Notes under the pieces: generated by a model
Database searches by the model: none
The model's input: only the letters and a program-made list of their open reading frames with translations
What the model was told of the DNA's origin: nothing
Part shown: piece after piece, positions 12,577 to 19,373 of the stretch
How positions within the stretch are numbered: position 1 is the first letter of the stretch
How the letters are laid out: each line of letters starts with the position of its first letter
Assembly: GCA_019661855.1 (NCBI GenBank)
Contig: JAIFWM010000006.1
Span: 1-20,145, forward strand
DNA from: Candidatus Parcubacteria bacterium
GTDB lineage: Bacteria > Patescibacteriota > Minisyncoccia > Phycocordibacterales > SBAW01
Length of the DNA: 20,145 nucleotides
Direction: 5' to 3'
Made by a program: the position numbers and the translations under genes

Positions 12577-13245
12577 TTATTTATACCAGTCCTGCAATAT
12601 CACTTCAATAGAAGAATCTCCCGCCTGTACGAGCTTTTTAAATTTTTCTGTATCACTTAGGCCTTCAGGGCCGCGGTAATGGTAGGGGTAAACGTGTTTT
12701 GGCTTAAACGCCAGCACTGCATCTGCAGCGTCATTAACCGACATGGTGTACGGGAGATTCATTGGCACAAACGCAATGTCTATATTTTTAAGTGCGCGCA
12801 TCTCGGTAGTGCCTTCAGTGTCGCCTGCTATGTACACACGCTCACCTTGTGCCTCCAATACATACCCGTTATCGCGACCTTTGGGATGAAACTGCAAAGC
12901 TTCCTGGTGCAAGTTATATGCCGGCACCGCAGTGATAGAGACACCACCAATCTCTTTGGTGTCGCCATTTTTCATAACGACAAGATTTGTTTTAAGGTTT
13001 GCAGGCAACTTGTCTGCCACACTTTGAGGCACCACTAACGTTGTGCTCGAACCCATAAGTGCCTCGAGTGTTGAAGTACTAAAGTGGTCGGCGTGTTCGT
13101 GAGTAACAAAAATTATATTTGGTTCTGTAAATGCTGAATATAGTTCTGTGTCTCCCACTGGGTCGGCAACAACCACTGTATTGCCCCACTGGAGTGCAAG
13201 CGAGGCATGGGCGATGGGAGTGATGGTGATACTAATTTGAGTCAT
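12577..13245 (-). CDS. MBL-fold metal-dependent hydrolase
   Basis: The 222-aa protein is a metallo-beta-lactamase-fold hydrolase of the UlaG/UPF0173-like type. Metal ligands are visible: THEHADH at about 48-54 (the HxHxDH motif), Asp142 in YIAGDTEGT and His189 in YPYHYRG; His113 in YNLHQ is a further candidate. The N-terminus MTQISITITPIAHASLALQWG with ADPVGDTELY is the usual beginning of this group. No signal peptide is seen, so it should act in the cytoplasm. The substrate cannot be deduced; relatives act on lactones, phosphodiesters or nucleic acids. It is followed after 3 bases by the 51-aa gene and then cyoA, so it is probably the first gene of the oxidase transcript. It is divergent from the DUF817 gene. 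Confidence 0.9.
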   Translation of the reverse strand: MTQISITITPIAHASLALQWGNTVVVADPVGDTELYSAFTEPNIIFVTHEHADHFSTSTLEALMGSSTTLVVPQSVADKLPANLKTNLVVMKNGDTKEIGGVSITAVPAYNLHQEALQFHPKGRDNGYVLEAQGERVYIAGDTEGTTEMRALKNIDIAFVPMNLPYTMSVNDAADAVLAFKPKHVYPYHYRGPEGLSDTEKFKKLVQAGDSSIEVILQDWYK

Positions 13246-13309
13246 AGATTTTTTGAATTATATCAAATTCACTTTTTGCTCTTGTGCACGTTATAGTAAA
13301 CAACGCTAT

Positions 13310-14098
13310 ATGAACAGAGGGTGCATGTATTTAGTTGAGCTGTGGTATTTCTTTATAGCCAGCCTGCGAGCAAGCTATTTTGGCGTGTTTCTGCTATCTA
13401 TCTTTCTTTTGACCGAGGTTATAACGGTGCCATTTATAAGCCGATACGATTTCATTTTTCTCGCCGCAGTGGGCTTTCAGATATGCGCGCTGCTGTTTAG
13501 GTTTGAGAGTCTAAAGGAGTTTTTTGTTATTTTACTTTTTCACCTACTGGCAACAGTGATGGAACTATTTAAAACAAACCCCGCGATTGGTTCGTGGACC
13601 TACCCAGACACTCACCATGCAATATTCGTACTTGCTACAGTGCCGCTCTTTACTGGCTTTCTCTACTCTGCAATTGGGAGCTATATTTCGCGCGCCTTTG
13701 TGTTTCTTAAACTTTCTTACGAACGCTTCCCCTCTTACTACCACCTTTGGATACTTGCGGGGCTTATTTATCTCAACTTTTTTACACACCACTTCGTCTA
13801 CGACATCCGTTACTTTTTGTTCGCGTATGTGTTTGTTATTTTTTGGAGAACCAAAGTGCACTTTCAGGTGTATCGCGCAAAGCATTCGATGCCGTTCTTA
13901 GTTACTGTAGTACTCACCTCACTATTCGTTTGGATAGCAGAAAATATTGGCACTTTTACAAAGATTTGGCTTTACCCGAACCAAATCGAATATTGGCATC
14001 TTGTATCCTTCGAAAAAATGGGTTCGTGGTTTCTTTTGCTTATCTTAAGCTTCGCGCTTGTGTCTATTATTTATCGCGACAAGTTGCAACATAACTAA
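13310..14098 (+). CDS. DUF817 family integral membrane protein (YoaT-like)
   Basis: This protein, about 262 aa, matches my recollection of the DUF817 family (B. subtilis YoaT), whose function is unknown. Characteristic phrases are LFHLLATVMELFKTNPAIGSWTYPD, VPLFTGFLYSAIGSYISRAF, FFTHHFVYDIRY, MPFLVT and WIAENIGTFTKIWLYPNQ followed by WHLVSFEKMGSW. Seven or eight hydrophobic segments are visible. The conserved Trp, His, Glu and Asn residues on loop edges suggest an enzyme or transporter embedded in the membrane. The frame is open from 13253, but a TATAGT box at about 13292-13297 points to a start near 13304, favouring ATG 13310; ATG 13325, preceded closely by AGAGGG, is an alternative. It is divergent from the MBL gene and converges with the phosphoesterase gene, 5 bases apart. 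Confidence 0.82.
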   Translation: MNRGCMYLVELWYFFIASLRASYFGVFLLSIFLLTEVITVPFISRYDFIFLAAVGFQICALLFRFESLKEFFVILLFHLLATVMELFKTNPAIGSWTYPDTHHAIFVLATVPLFTGFLYSAIGSYISRAFVFLKLSYERFPSYYHLWILAGLIYLNFFTHHFVYDIRYFLFAYVFVIFWRTKVHFQVYRAKHSMPFLVTVVLTSLFVWIAENIGTFTKIWLYPNQIEYWHLVSFEKMGSWFLLLILSFALVSIIYRDKLQHN

Positions 14099-14103
14099 CA
14101 ACT

Positions 14104-14829
14104 CTATGAGACCTCCACAAGTGCATACGGACGGCCCGACGGTTTTTCTACCGTGAGAGCACAGTTGTAGACCGGCACACCTCGCGCAGTTTTTCCTTGA
14201 AAGCTACCGTGATGCGCATGACCGTGAAATACTGCCTTAATATTGTCGAAACGATTTAATACTTCTTCGAAGCGCGATGACCCTAAATATGTATACGCTT
14301 CGGGGGGTTCTACCCCGAGTGTTTCTATGATCGGCGCATAGTGAAGTACCACTACAACACTTTTAAAATGCATCAGTTGCTTGAGCGCATGTTCGAGCTT
14401 GCTGCACTCTCGTAGTGCCTCATCGACAAATGCTTTGACGGCGCTCTCACCAAAGGCTCCGAGCATATAGGGGCCGAAGCCGCCGCCGAATCCTTTGACT
14501 CCTACAAACCCAACGCCATTGATCTCTTGCAAATGTAGTTCAAGCGGTCGCATACCTGCGCGCACAAGCGTGGCCTCTACTTCATCTGCCCGCCCCAGTT
14601 CATGGTCGTGATTCCCGAGTACACCCACCACAGGTATCGTGCAGGCGTTGAGGTCATTTGCAAGACGCTCTGCTTCCTCAACTGCACCTATGTTAGTGAG
14701 GTCGCCGCACAGAGCGAGCGCGTCAGCCTCTTTTGAAGCGGACTCAAACATTTCCTTAAAGCTCCTACTGCCAGCGGTAGCACCAACGTGCAAATCGCCT
14801 ACGGCCGCTACCATAAACTTACGAGTCAT
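14104..14829 (-). CDS. Calcineurin-like metallophosphoesterase
   Basis: The 241-aa protein contains every block of the calcineurin-like phosphoesterase family: GDLH (11-14), GDLTN (42-46), GNHDHE (72-77), HYAP with His163, and HGHAHHG (202-208). These residues bind two metals and hydrolyse phosphomono- or diesters. No signal peptide is present, so it acts in the cytoplasm. The ATG overlaps the stop of the upstream nucleotidyltransferase gene by 4 bases (ATGA), so the two are translated together. The substrate is unknown; the pairing suggests a nucleotidyl or nucleic-acid phosphodiester rather than a housekeeping metabolite. Relatives include cyclic-nucleotide phosphodiesterases and ICC-like proteins. 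Confidence 0.92.
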   Translation of the reverse strand: MTRKFMVAAVGDLHVGATAGSRSFKEMFESASKEADALALCGDLTNIGAVEEAERLANDLNACTIPVVGVLGNHDHELGRADEVEATLVRAGMRPLELHLQEINGVGFVGVKGFGGGFGPYMLGAFGESAVKAFVDEALRECSKLEHALKQLMHFKSVVVVLHYAPIIETLGVEPPEAYTYLGSSRFEEVLNRFDNIKAVFHGHAHHGSFQGKTARGVPVYNCALTVEKPSGRPYALVEVS

Positions 14830-15560
14830 AACTTTTCTCCAGCCTTACCAACAATGTCCGCATAACCCCATTCTGTTACATCCTTTAAATAATCACTGCG
14901 CGAAAAAAGTCGCCCGCGGCAAATTTTCTCCTGAGATACGGGTAAGTCGGCTTGCAACTTAAGCCGCTCGACAAGTTCGTCCAGTAACCAACGGGGAATT
15001 TTTTCACGCTCGGTCGGATATACGAAACGAAAAATGATGACATAGGAAAAAAGCACTTCCCAGTACTGCTCCATAAGCCCTAGTAGGCGTCTCCAATCTA
15101 TCTGCTTGCTTTGTATAAGAATGAGGTGAACAATATCGCTGCCATCAAATTTGTAACGGTCCTGGATAAACACTTTCGTCCAGATGAGTTCGGTGGGAGA
15201 CAAAATCATCACTTTTATTTTATATAAAGCCGCTTCGTGCGCTTCCTTAAACCAGATATCCGTTATGGGTGTAACCGCTATGGTTGAGTTAAAGATGACA
15301 TCAAACGAAAACTCGCCCTTACGAACTTTGGCTAGCCAGCGTTCATCCTCGACCTCGGTGTTAAACCCTAGCTTTTGAAAATGCGAAAGAATTTTTGGAA
15401 AGTCACTGGCTCTACAAAAAATATCGAGGTCCTTGGTCGGACGGTTGAGATTGGTATAAATATTTACAGCAAAAGTGCCTCCCACCAAAAATGGGACTTT
15501 GGAGCGGTTAAGCTCAGTGAGCGCCTCAACATAAAATGCCTCAGCAGTCGCATTCACCAT
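14826..15560 (-). CDS. Nucleotidyltransferase-fold protein paired with a metallophosphoesterase
   Basis: The 244-aa protein has a minimal nucleotidyltransferase core: FLVGGTFAVNIYTNLNRPTKDLDIFCRASDF at about 24-54 gives the GG motif and the DLD pair (Asp44, Asp46), and GEFSFDVIFNS supplies the third acidic residue (Asp87). This layout recalls AbiEii/MenA-type toxins and related stand-alone transferases. The C-terminal half is helical, with LSPTELIWTKVFIQDRYKFDGSDIVHLIL resembling the helical region that follows the catalytic core in that group (K...RDKPDLxDI-like). It precedes the phosphoesterase with a 4-base overlap. An antitoxin of the AbiEi type is not visible beside it. It could therefore modify RNA, a protein or a small molecule with the partner removing the group; this is inference. 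Confidence 0.82.
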   Translation of the reverse strand: MVNATAEAFYVEALTELNRSKVPFLVGGTFAVNIYTNLNRPTKDLDIFCRASDFPKILSHFQKLGFNTEVEDERWLAKVRKGEFSFDVIFNSTIAVTPITDIWFKEAHEAALYKIKVMILSPTELIWTKVFIQDRYKFDGSDIVHLILIQSKQIDWRRLLGLMEQYWEVLFSYVIIFRFVYPTEREKIPRWLLDELVERLKLQADLPVSQEKICRGRLFSRSDYLKDVTEWGYADIVGKAGEKL

Positions 15561-15608
15561 TTGTGAAGTATGCAGCGCGAATGTGAATGCTATCTGAGTT
15601 CCACAGCG

Positions 15609-15788
15609 TTACAACACCGAAAGGCGTGGCATGGTGAGTACCCCAATAGTACAACGTGGGCATGGGCGATTAAGCAACTCTAAATGCTCGTGACAGAGGA
15701 ACTCGACTTGAGGCCCAATGTCGCGCGAAACCCGCACCGTGTATACGCATTGCTGATTTGAACATTTGTATGTGGCGATTTCTGCCAT
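15609..15788 (-). CDS. Small zinc-ribbon-like protein, 59 aa
   Basis: I do not recognise a named family. The product starts MAEIATYKCSNQQCVYTVRVSRDIG and contains Cys in a C-x4-C arrangement, then FLCHEHLELLNRPCPRCTIGVL with a CPRC pair; together with the intervening Cys and His residues this could hold one zinc ion. An earlier ATG at 15806 lies between the -35 and -10 of a good promoter (15797-15825), and transcription should start within about 2 bases of the ATG at 15788, so the shorter, nearly leaderless start is preferred. The gene is transcribed alone and lies on the same strand as, and downstream of, the intron-bearing tRNA. Confidence 0.72.
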   Translation of the reverse strand: MAEIATYKCSNQQCVYTVRVSRDIGPQVEFLCHEHLELLNRPCPRCTIGVLTMPRLSVL

Positions 15789-15796
15789 TTGTTGTA

Positions 15797-15825
15797 ACGA
15801 TAACATATTTTAGGAAATATGTCAA
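15797..15825 (-). promoter_or_regulatory. Sigma70-type promoter with internal palindrome, zinc-ribbon gene
   Basis: On the minus strand TTGACA (15825-15820) and TATCGT (15802-15797) are 17 bases apart. The spacer contains ACATATTT-TAGG-AAATATGT (15803-15822), a perfect 8-bp inverted repeat touching the -35, a plausible operator. Confidence 0.65.
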
Positions 15826-15830
15826 CTCTG

Positions 15831-16121
15831 CTCCGCGGGTAGGACTCGAACCTACAACCAACTCCTTACACCTATCCCAAAATTACTAAAGGGGGTGGAC
15901 TATATCATCATCGTTTCTCGATGCGAGGCGCTTCGTGCCGCAAATTTGCGGAACTACTTCCTTTCGGAATAGTCTCTACACCTTCTCTAAAAAATTAGAG
16001 CTTGGCTCGGGATTGTCCGCCCTAGGCGGATTTCCCCGAATTCACCTCGTTATTCAATCCAAATTCCTTTGGAAGGCTGCCTAAGCGACAGGGAGCTGCT
16101 CTACCATTGAGCTACCGCGGA
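15831..16121 (-). tRNA. tRNA-Asn(GUU), interrupted in the anticodon by a group I intron
   Basis: The 5' exon (16121-16088, 34 nt) and 3' exon (15868-15831, 38 nt) join to a complete 72-nt tRNA. The acceptor stem TCCGCGG/CCGCGGA is perfect; the D stem is GCTC/GAGC; the anticodon stem GCTCC/GGAGT has one G-T pair; the T arm is GTAGG-TTCGAGT-CCTAC. The spliced anticodon loop is CTGTTAA, the standard tRNA-Asn loop with anticodon GTT, and the discriminator base is G, as in E. coli tRNA-Asn. The intron falls between positions 35 and 36. The CCA end is not encoded. Without removing the intron the gene would not give any functional tRNA. Confidence 0.9.
15869..16087 (-). ncRNA. Self-splicing group I intron (219 nt) in tRNA-Asn
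   Basis: The insert has the conserved core elements of a group I intron. Reading the minus strand: a Q-type element CAATCCCGAGCCAAGC (16015-16000), an R-type element GTGTAGAGACTAT (15981-15969) and an S-type element GATATAGTCC (15906-15897); GACTAT of R and ATAGTC of S can form P7. P1 is CTGT plus the first intron base paired with GGCAG, placing the required U-G pair at the 5' splice site. The CTTA just before GGCAG can pair with TAAG of the 3' exon (P10), and the intron ends in G. Local hairpins TCCGCC/GGCGGA and TTCC-GAAA-GGAA fit P5 and P8. The Q element is very close to that of cyanobacterial and chloroplast tRNA-Leu introns, suggesting subgroup IC3. There is no internal ORF. Confidence 0.88.
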
Positions 16122-16219
16122 ATATATACGAACCCTAGTAATATAACGTTTTTCTTGAGATTTTCCAGTCCTCCTCATTCGAGCCTGAGGCTCTCAGAGC
16201 CGATGGCCGCGGAGCAAGT

Positions 16220-16248
16220 TTGACAAATATTTTTAATAATGTTATCGT
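16220..16248 (+). promoter_or_regulatory. Sigma70-type promoter for the GC-rich 86-aa gene
   Basis: TTGACA (16220-16225) and TATCGT (16243-16248) are 17 bases apart, the same boxes and spacing as the oppositely directed promoter at 15797-15825. The transcript would have a leader of about 40 bases before GTG 16297. Confidence 0.65.
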
Positions 16249-16296
16249 AGTGTTTGGTTGTTTTCATCGTAACTAGCGCCAAAGGACGCAAAGCAA

Positions 16297-16557
16297 GTGA
16301 GCGAACAGTATCGACTGATGATCTACTTCGCGGTTGCGACGCTGCATTTCTATCGCAGTGACATTAAAGCTGTTCGAGGACCGCAGACGCCGAGCGAATT
16401 CCGGGAACGGAACAAGGACGTCGTGCAGCGGGTCTTCGATGAGGGCCTGTCTCTGTTCAAGTACGAGCTCAGCTACGAACAGGTGGACCGTGCCATCGTG
16501 GCGTACTTGGCCGAGGGCCAAAAAGTCGCCGAGACAAAGCCTGCGACCGTCGTCTGA
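16297..16557 (+). CDS. Hypothetical GC-rich orphan protein, 86 aa
   Basis: I do not recognise this protein. It starts at GTG 16297 with AAAGGA about 10 bases upstream and reads MSEQYRLMIYFAVATLHFYRSD, then EFRERNKDVVQRVFDEGLSLFKYELSYEQVDRAIVAYLAEGQKVAE. It is soluble and mostly helical. Its own promoter (16220-16248) and a 13-bp-stem terminator (16577-16612) show a single-gene unit. The coding sequence is visibly richer in G and C than its neighbours, using CTG, GTC, GCC and CGG codons freely, so recent acquisition is possible. A long open frame on the opposite strand across the same bases is judged a shadow, because promoter, ribosome-binding site and terminator all fit the plus strand. Confidence 0.7.
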   Translation: MSEQYRLMIYFAVATLHFYRSDIKAVRGPQTPSEFRERNKDVVQRVFDEGLSLFKYELSYEQVDRAIVAYLAEGQKVAETKPATVV

Positions 16558-16576
16558 TTCGTACAACGGTGCAAGA

Positions 16577-16612
16577 AGCCGCTCTTCGTCCAACGAGGGG
16601 CGGCTTTTTCTT
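16577..16612 (+). terminator. Rho-independent terminator after the 86-aa gene
   Basis: AGCCGCTCTTCGT (16577-16589) pairs with ACGAGGGGCGGCT (16593-16605), with two G-U pairs and a 3-base loop, and is followed by TTTTCTT. Confidence 0.88.
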
Positions 16613-16727
16613 AACCTTATTCCTCTGTCACACTCAGCTGCGCTATAGCGTAGGCACCCACTGCCAAGAGCAAGTCGCAAATCGCATAACATTCCACACA
16701 TGAGTTGCACGCGAGTAAATCATATTT

Positions 16728-17381
16728 TTAAAACTTATCAGGGAATTGTTTAATAATTCCTGAAGAAAGCGTGTCGGACATGCTGAGGATATGATCAAAA
16801 ACGGCATCAAACGCTTTTACATCTGCCACATAATCTTTTTTTAGACGTGCCTGAGCCTCAACTACAGTTGTTTGCAGATGCATGTTAAGCGTGTCGACAA
16901 GCGCATCTTTTGGCCAGTTATTGTTTGCACCACTTAAAAAGGTCGCGATGTCATCTGCATTTTTCTTCCAGCGGTCATTTGCATCATTAAATTTATTTGT
17001 GTCATTTGTTTTGGCAGCTGCGACTAAGTCAACCGCAATCGTTATATGCTCTTTGAGAAGCGTGGTGAGCTTGTCGCCAGCCTCCTTGCCATAATAAGGA
17101 ACGATCGCTGCACCTATGTCTTCTTGATTTTTCATCAAACGCTTTGCAGCTTCTGCGGTATCTGCCGTGCCATCAATAGCTCCGATAATATACTCGCGTG
17201 TCCAGATTACGTGGTCAGACCACAAGCGTCGCATGTCTAGATACAGCGCGAGCTTTTTGTCGTTTACTTCAGCGCCCGACATGGACATGGCTGGCGCTGC
17301 GTAGCCAAAGTAATATCCCACCCAACCCCCCACAAGGAGTGCAATAAAAACGACGACTGCCACTGTTGACGTTTTATACAT
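16728..17381 (-). CDS. Membrane-anchored extracytoplasmic helical protein, unknown function
   Basis: The 217-aa protein has an N-terminal hydrophobic segment at residues 7-30 (VAVVVFIALLVGGWVGYYFGYA) acting as signal anchor or uncleaved signal, followed by a soluble helical region facing outward. The phrases LDMRRLWSDHVIWTREYIIGAIDG, NQEDIGAAIVPYYGKEAGDKLTTLLKEHITIAVDLVAAAK, FNDANDRWKKNADDIATFLSGANNNWPKDAL and SDTLSSGIIKQFPDKF match a family of secreted helical-bundle proteins that I have seen in Firmicutes and Proteobacteria, often carrying misleading annotations; no biochemical role is established to my knowledge. Conserved His, Trp and Asp residues (LWSDHVxWTR) suggest a binding site. It is a single gene on the minus strand; no terminator is obvious after the stop. 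Confidence 0.78.
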   Translation of the reverse strand: MYKTSTVAVVVFIALLVGGWVGYYFGYAAPAMSMSGAEVNDKKLALYLDMRRLWSDHVIWTREYIIGAIDGTADTAEAAKRLMKNQEDIGAAIVPYYGKEAGDKLTTLLKEHITIAVDLVAAAKTNDTNKFNDANDRWKKNADDIATFLSGANNNWPKDALVDTLNMHLQTTVVEAQARLKKDYVADVKAFDAVFDHILSMSDTLSSGIIKQFPDKF

Positions 17382-17423
17382 GTTTTATAAATATACACAG
17401 TCACGTGATATTGCGGTGAATGT

Positions 17424-17852
17424 CTAAACCTTGTGCTTTTTCTTCATCGCCACAAAAGATTTTTTGATGAGTTGACTCAAAACCTTAGTATGAACATCTG
17501 CGAGCTTATTAATATACAAGCAGCCACCGCCCAGTTTGTGCTTCCCTAACTTTTTTAATAGTGCGTTGTACTCATCACTCTTATACATACCCAATATATA
17601 CAGCGTGAGATTTTGCTTGCGCGGAGAAAATCCAGTGAGCATCCAATCCCCTTCCTGTTTACTCTTCTCAGACTTGTAGTGATACTTCCCAAACCCAACA
17701 ATACTTGTGCCCCACATCTTGGGCTTTTCTCCAGTTACATCTTTAAACAGCTTCAAAAGCGCGAGAGCGTCTTTTCTTTTTTTCGTATCCGAAACTTTAT
17801 TAATAAACTCCCTCACACTCGCCTTTGTTTCCTTTGTTTTTACCTCAGCCAT
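17424..17852 (-). CDS. DUF1801 domain protein
   Basis: The 142-aa protein matches the DUF1801 fold: VREFINKVSDTKKRKDALALLKLFKDVTGEKPKMWGTSIVGFGKYHYKSE, then WMLTGFSPRKQNLTLYILGMY, then KLGKHKLGGGCLYINKLADVHTKVLSQLIKKSF. The pattern of a helical first part, the MWGTSIVGFGxYxY turn, a central strand pair FSPRKQNLTLYI and a C-terminal LGGGCLYINKLADVD-like element is typical. Function is unknown; some relatives bind iron or other small ligands. It is cytoplasmic, with many Lys residues. It is divergent from the MFS gene, with 58 bases between the start codons, and follows no obvious partner. Confidence 0.85.
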   Translation of the reverse strand: MAEVKTKETKASVREFINKVSDTKKRKDALALLKLFKDVTGEKPKMWGTSIVGFGKYHYKSEKSKQEGDWMLTGFSPRKQNLTLYILGMYKSDEYNALLKKLGKHKLGGGCLYINKLADVHTKVLSQLIKKSFVAMKKKHKV

Positions 17853-17910
17853 AGAGAAATTGTACTACATCTCAAATTCAGAAGAGTTCATGATAAAATA
17901 AGACCTTACT

Positions 17911-19332
17911 ATGCAACTTACAGGCGTTAGACGCTGGTGGGCGTTTGCCGTTTTGTGTCTTGGCAATCTTATGATTGTGCTCGACATGTCGGTAGTTAAC
18001 GTTGCACTCCCCTCTATCAAAGCAGACCTCGGGTTTAGTGACGCCTCGTTGGTGTGGGTCATTAACGCCTACCTACTCACCTTCGGCGGATTTTTGCTCC
18101 TCGGCGGACGCTTGGGCGACTTGTATGGCCAAAGACGACTCTTTCTTATTGGTCTTGTGGTCTTTACTCTTTCCTCACTTGCTTGTGGACTCGCGCTTTC
18201 TCCAGCCGCACTTATCATCGCTCGAGCGATACAAGGCATAGGAGGTGCTATATCCTCGGCAATCGCACTCTCACTTGTTATTAGCATTTTTACCGACCCC
18301 GAGGAACGTGCTAAAGCGATGGGCATATTTGGTTTTATTATGGCCGGCGGCGGCTCAGTAGGAGTATTGCTCGGCGGTTTATTAACGGGGATCAACTGGC
18401 ACTTAAACTTTTTAATCAACATCCCCATCGGTATCCTCGTATTTATATTTTGTTTATATTTAGTTCCCAATCTTAAAGGTGTCTCGCACGGCGAAACTCT
18501 CGACTACTGGGGCGCTATCTCAATCACCGCATCACTTCTCCTCGCCATCTACGCTATCATCGGCGGCAACGATGTCGGCTGGACCAGTATACAAACTCTT
18601 GGACTACTAGCTGGTGCGGTAGTTTTATTTGGCGCGTTTATTTGGCTGGAGTCTCGCGTCGAACACCCCTTGGTGCCATTTAGCCTCTTTCGTCTGCGCA
18701 ACCTCACCGTCTCAAGTATTGTAGGCGTCTTATGGGCGGCAGGAATGTTTGCCTGGTTTTTTATTGCCGCGCTGTATATGCAACTTGTTCTTTCCTACAG
18801 TCCGGAGCAAGTCGGCTTTGCCTTTTTGCCAGCTAATGTCATCATGGCGATTTTCTCGATGTGGCTTTCGGCGAAAATGGTTATGCGATTTGGCATCAGG
18901 ATCCCCATTGGTATTGGCCTTGGACTCGCCGCAGTAGGACTCTTTTGGTTTGCTCATGCTCCGGTTGAAGCAAACTTTTGGATTGATGTGCTCCCCAGCA
19001 TGCTTCTCTTAGGTCTTGGCGCCGGCATGGCGTTTAACCCAGTACTTCTTGCCGCGATGAGTGAGGTGCCTCCTGACGAGTCGGGGCTTGCGTCGGGTGT
19101 GGTAAACACTGCGTTTATGATGGGTGGCTCACTTGGTCTTGCAATACTTGCAAGTATTGCAGCATATCAGACCGACAGTTTACTTCAATCCGGACTAGAT
19201 CAAATTGCCGCACTTAACGGAGGTTACCATGCTGCTTTTATTGTAGGAGGTATATTTGCCGCCATTGGCGCGGCACTCGGTGCATTTGCATTGCGAGAGG
19301 TAGCTACCCATGGCCACGCTCATGTGGTATAA
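17911..19332 (+). CDS. MFS exporter, DHA2 (EmrB/QacA) family, 14 transmembrane helices
   Basis: This 473-aa membrane protein is a drug:H+ antiporter-2 type major facilitator. The first helix carries LMIVLDMSVVNVALPSI, the D1 motif with the acidic residue of this family; GGRLGDLYGQRR between helices 2 and 3 is motif A; ARAIQGIGGAISSAIAL is motif B; and GGGSVGVLLGGLLT is a variant of motif C, which marks exporters. Fourteen hydrophobic segments can be counted. The last helices end with ALREVATHGHAHVV, which has two His near the C-terminus. ATG 17911 follows TAAAAT by 11 bases, so the leader is short. The substrate is unknown; no TetR or MarR regulator is adjacent. The stop overlaps a TATAAT that may serve the next gene. 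Confidence 0.92.
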   Translation: MQLTGVRRWWAFAVLCLGNLMIVLDMSVVNVALPSIKADLGFSDASLVWVINAYLLTFGGFLLLGGRLGDLYGQRRLFLIGLVVFTLSSLACGLALSPAALIIARAIQGIGGAISSAIALSLVISIFTDPEERAKAMGIFGFIMAGGGSVGVLLGGLLTGINWHLNFLINIPIGILVFIFCLYLVPNLKGVSHGETLDYWGAISITASLLLAIYAIIGGNDVGWTSIQTLGLLAGAVVLFGAFIWLESRVEHPLVPFSLFRLRNLTVSSIVGVLWAAGMFAWFFIAALYMQLVLSYSPEQVGFAFLPANVIMAIFSMWLSAKMVMRFGIRIPIGIGLGLAAVGLFWFAHAPVEANFWIDVLPSMLLLGLGAGMAFNPVLLAAMSEVPPDESGLASGVVNTAFMMGGSLGLAILASIAAYQTDSLLQSGLDQIAALNGGYHAAFIVGGIFAAIGAALGAFALREVATHGHAHVV

Positions 19333-19368
19333 TGTTTTTGAATAAAGTTCTTGTTTCTCTAGAGGAGG
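19328..19368 (+). promoter_or_regulatory. -10 box and strong Shine-Dalgarno for the 87-aa gene
   Basis: TATAAT (19328-19333) spans the MFS stop codon, with no clear -35. AGAGGAGG (19361-19368), 5 bases before ATG 19374, is the strongest ribosome-binding site in the window and decides the start against ATG 19332. Confidence 0.6.
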
Positions 19369-19373
19369 CACTA

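Noticed and set aside
16273..16710. Long minus-strand open frame (145 codons) across the GC-rich orphan
   Set aside because: It is antisense to a frame with promoter, ribosome-binding site and terminator; its translation is Arg/Leu-rich with no recognisable pattern, as expected of a shadow in GC-rich DNA.
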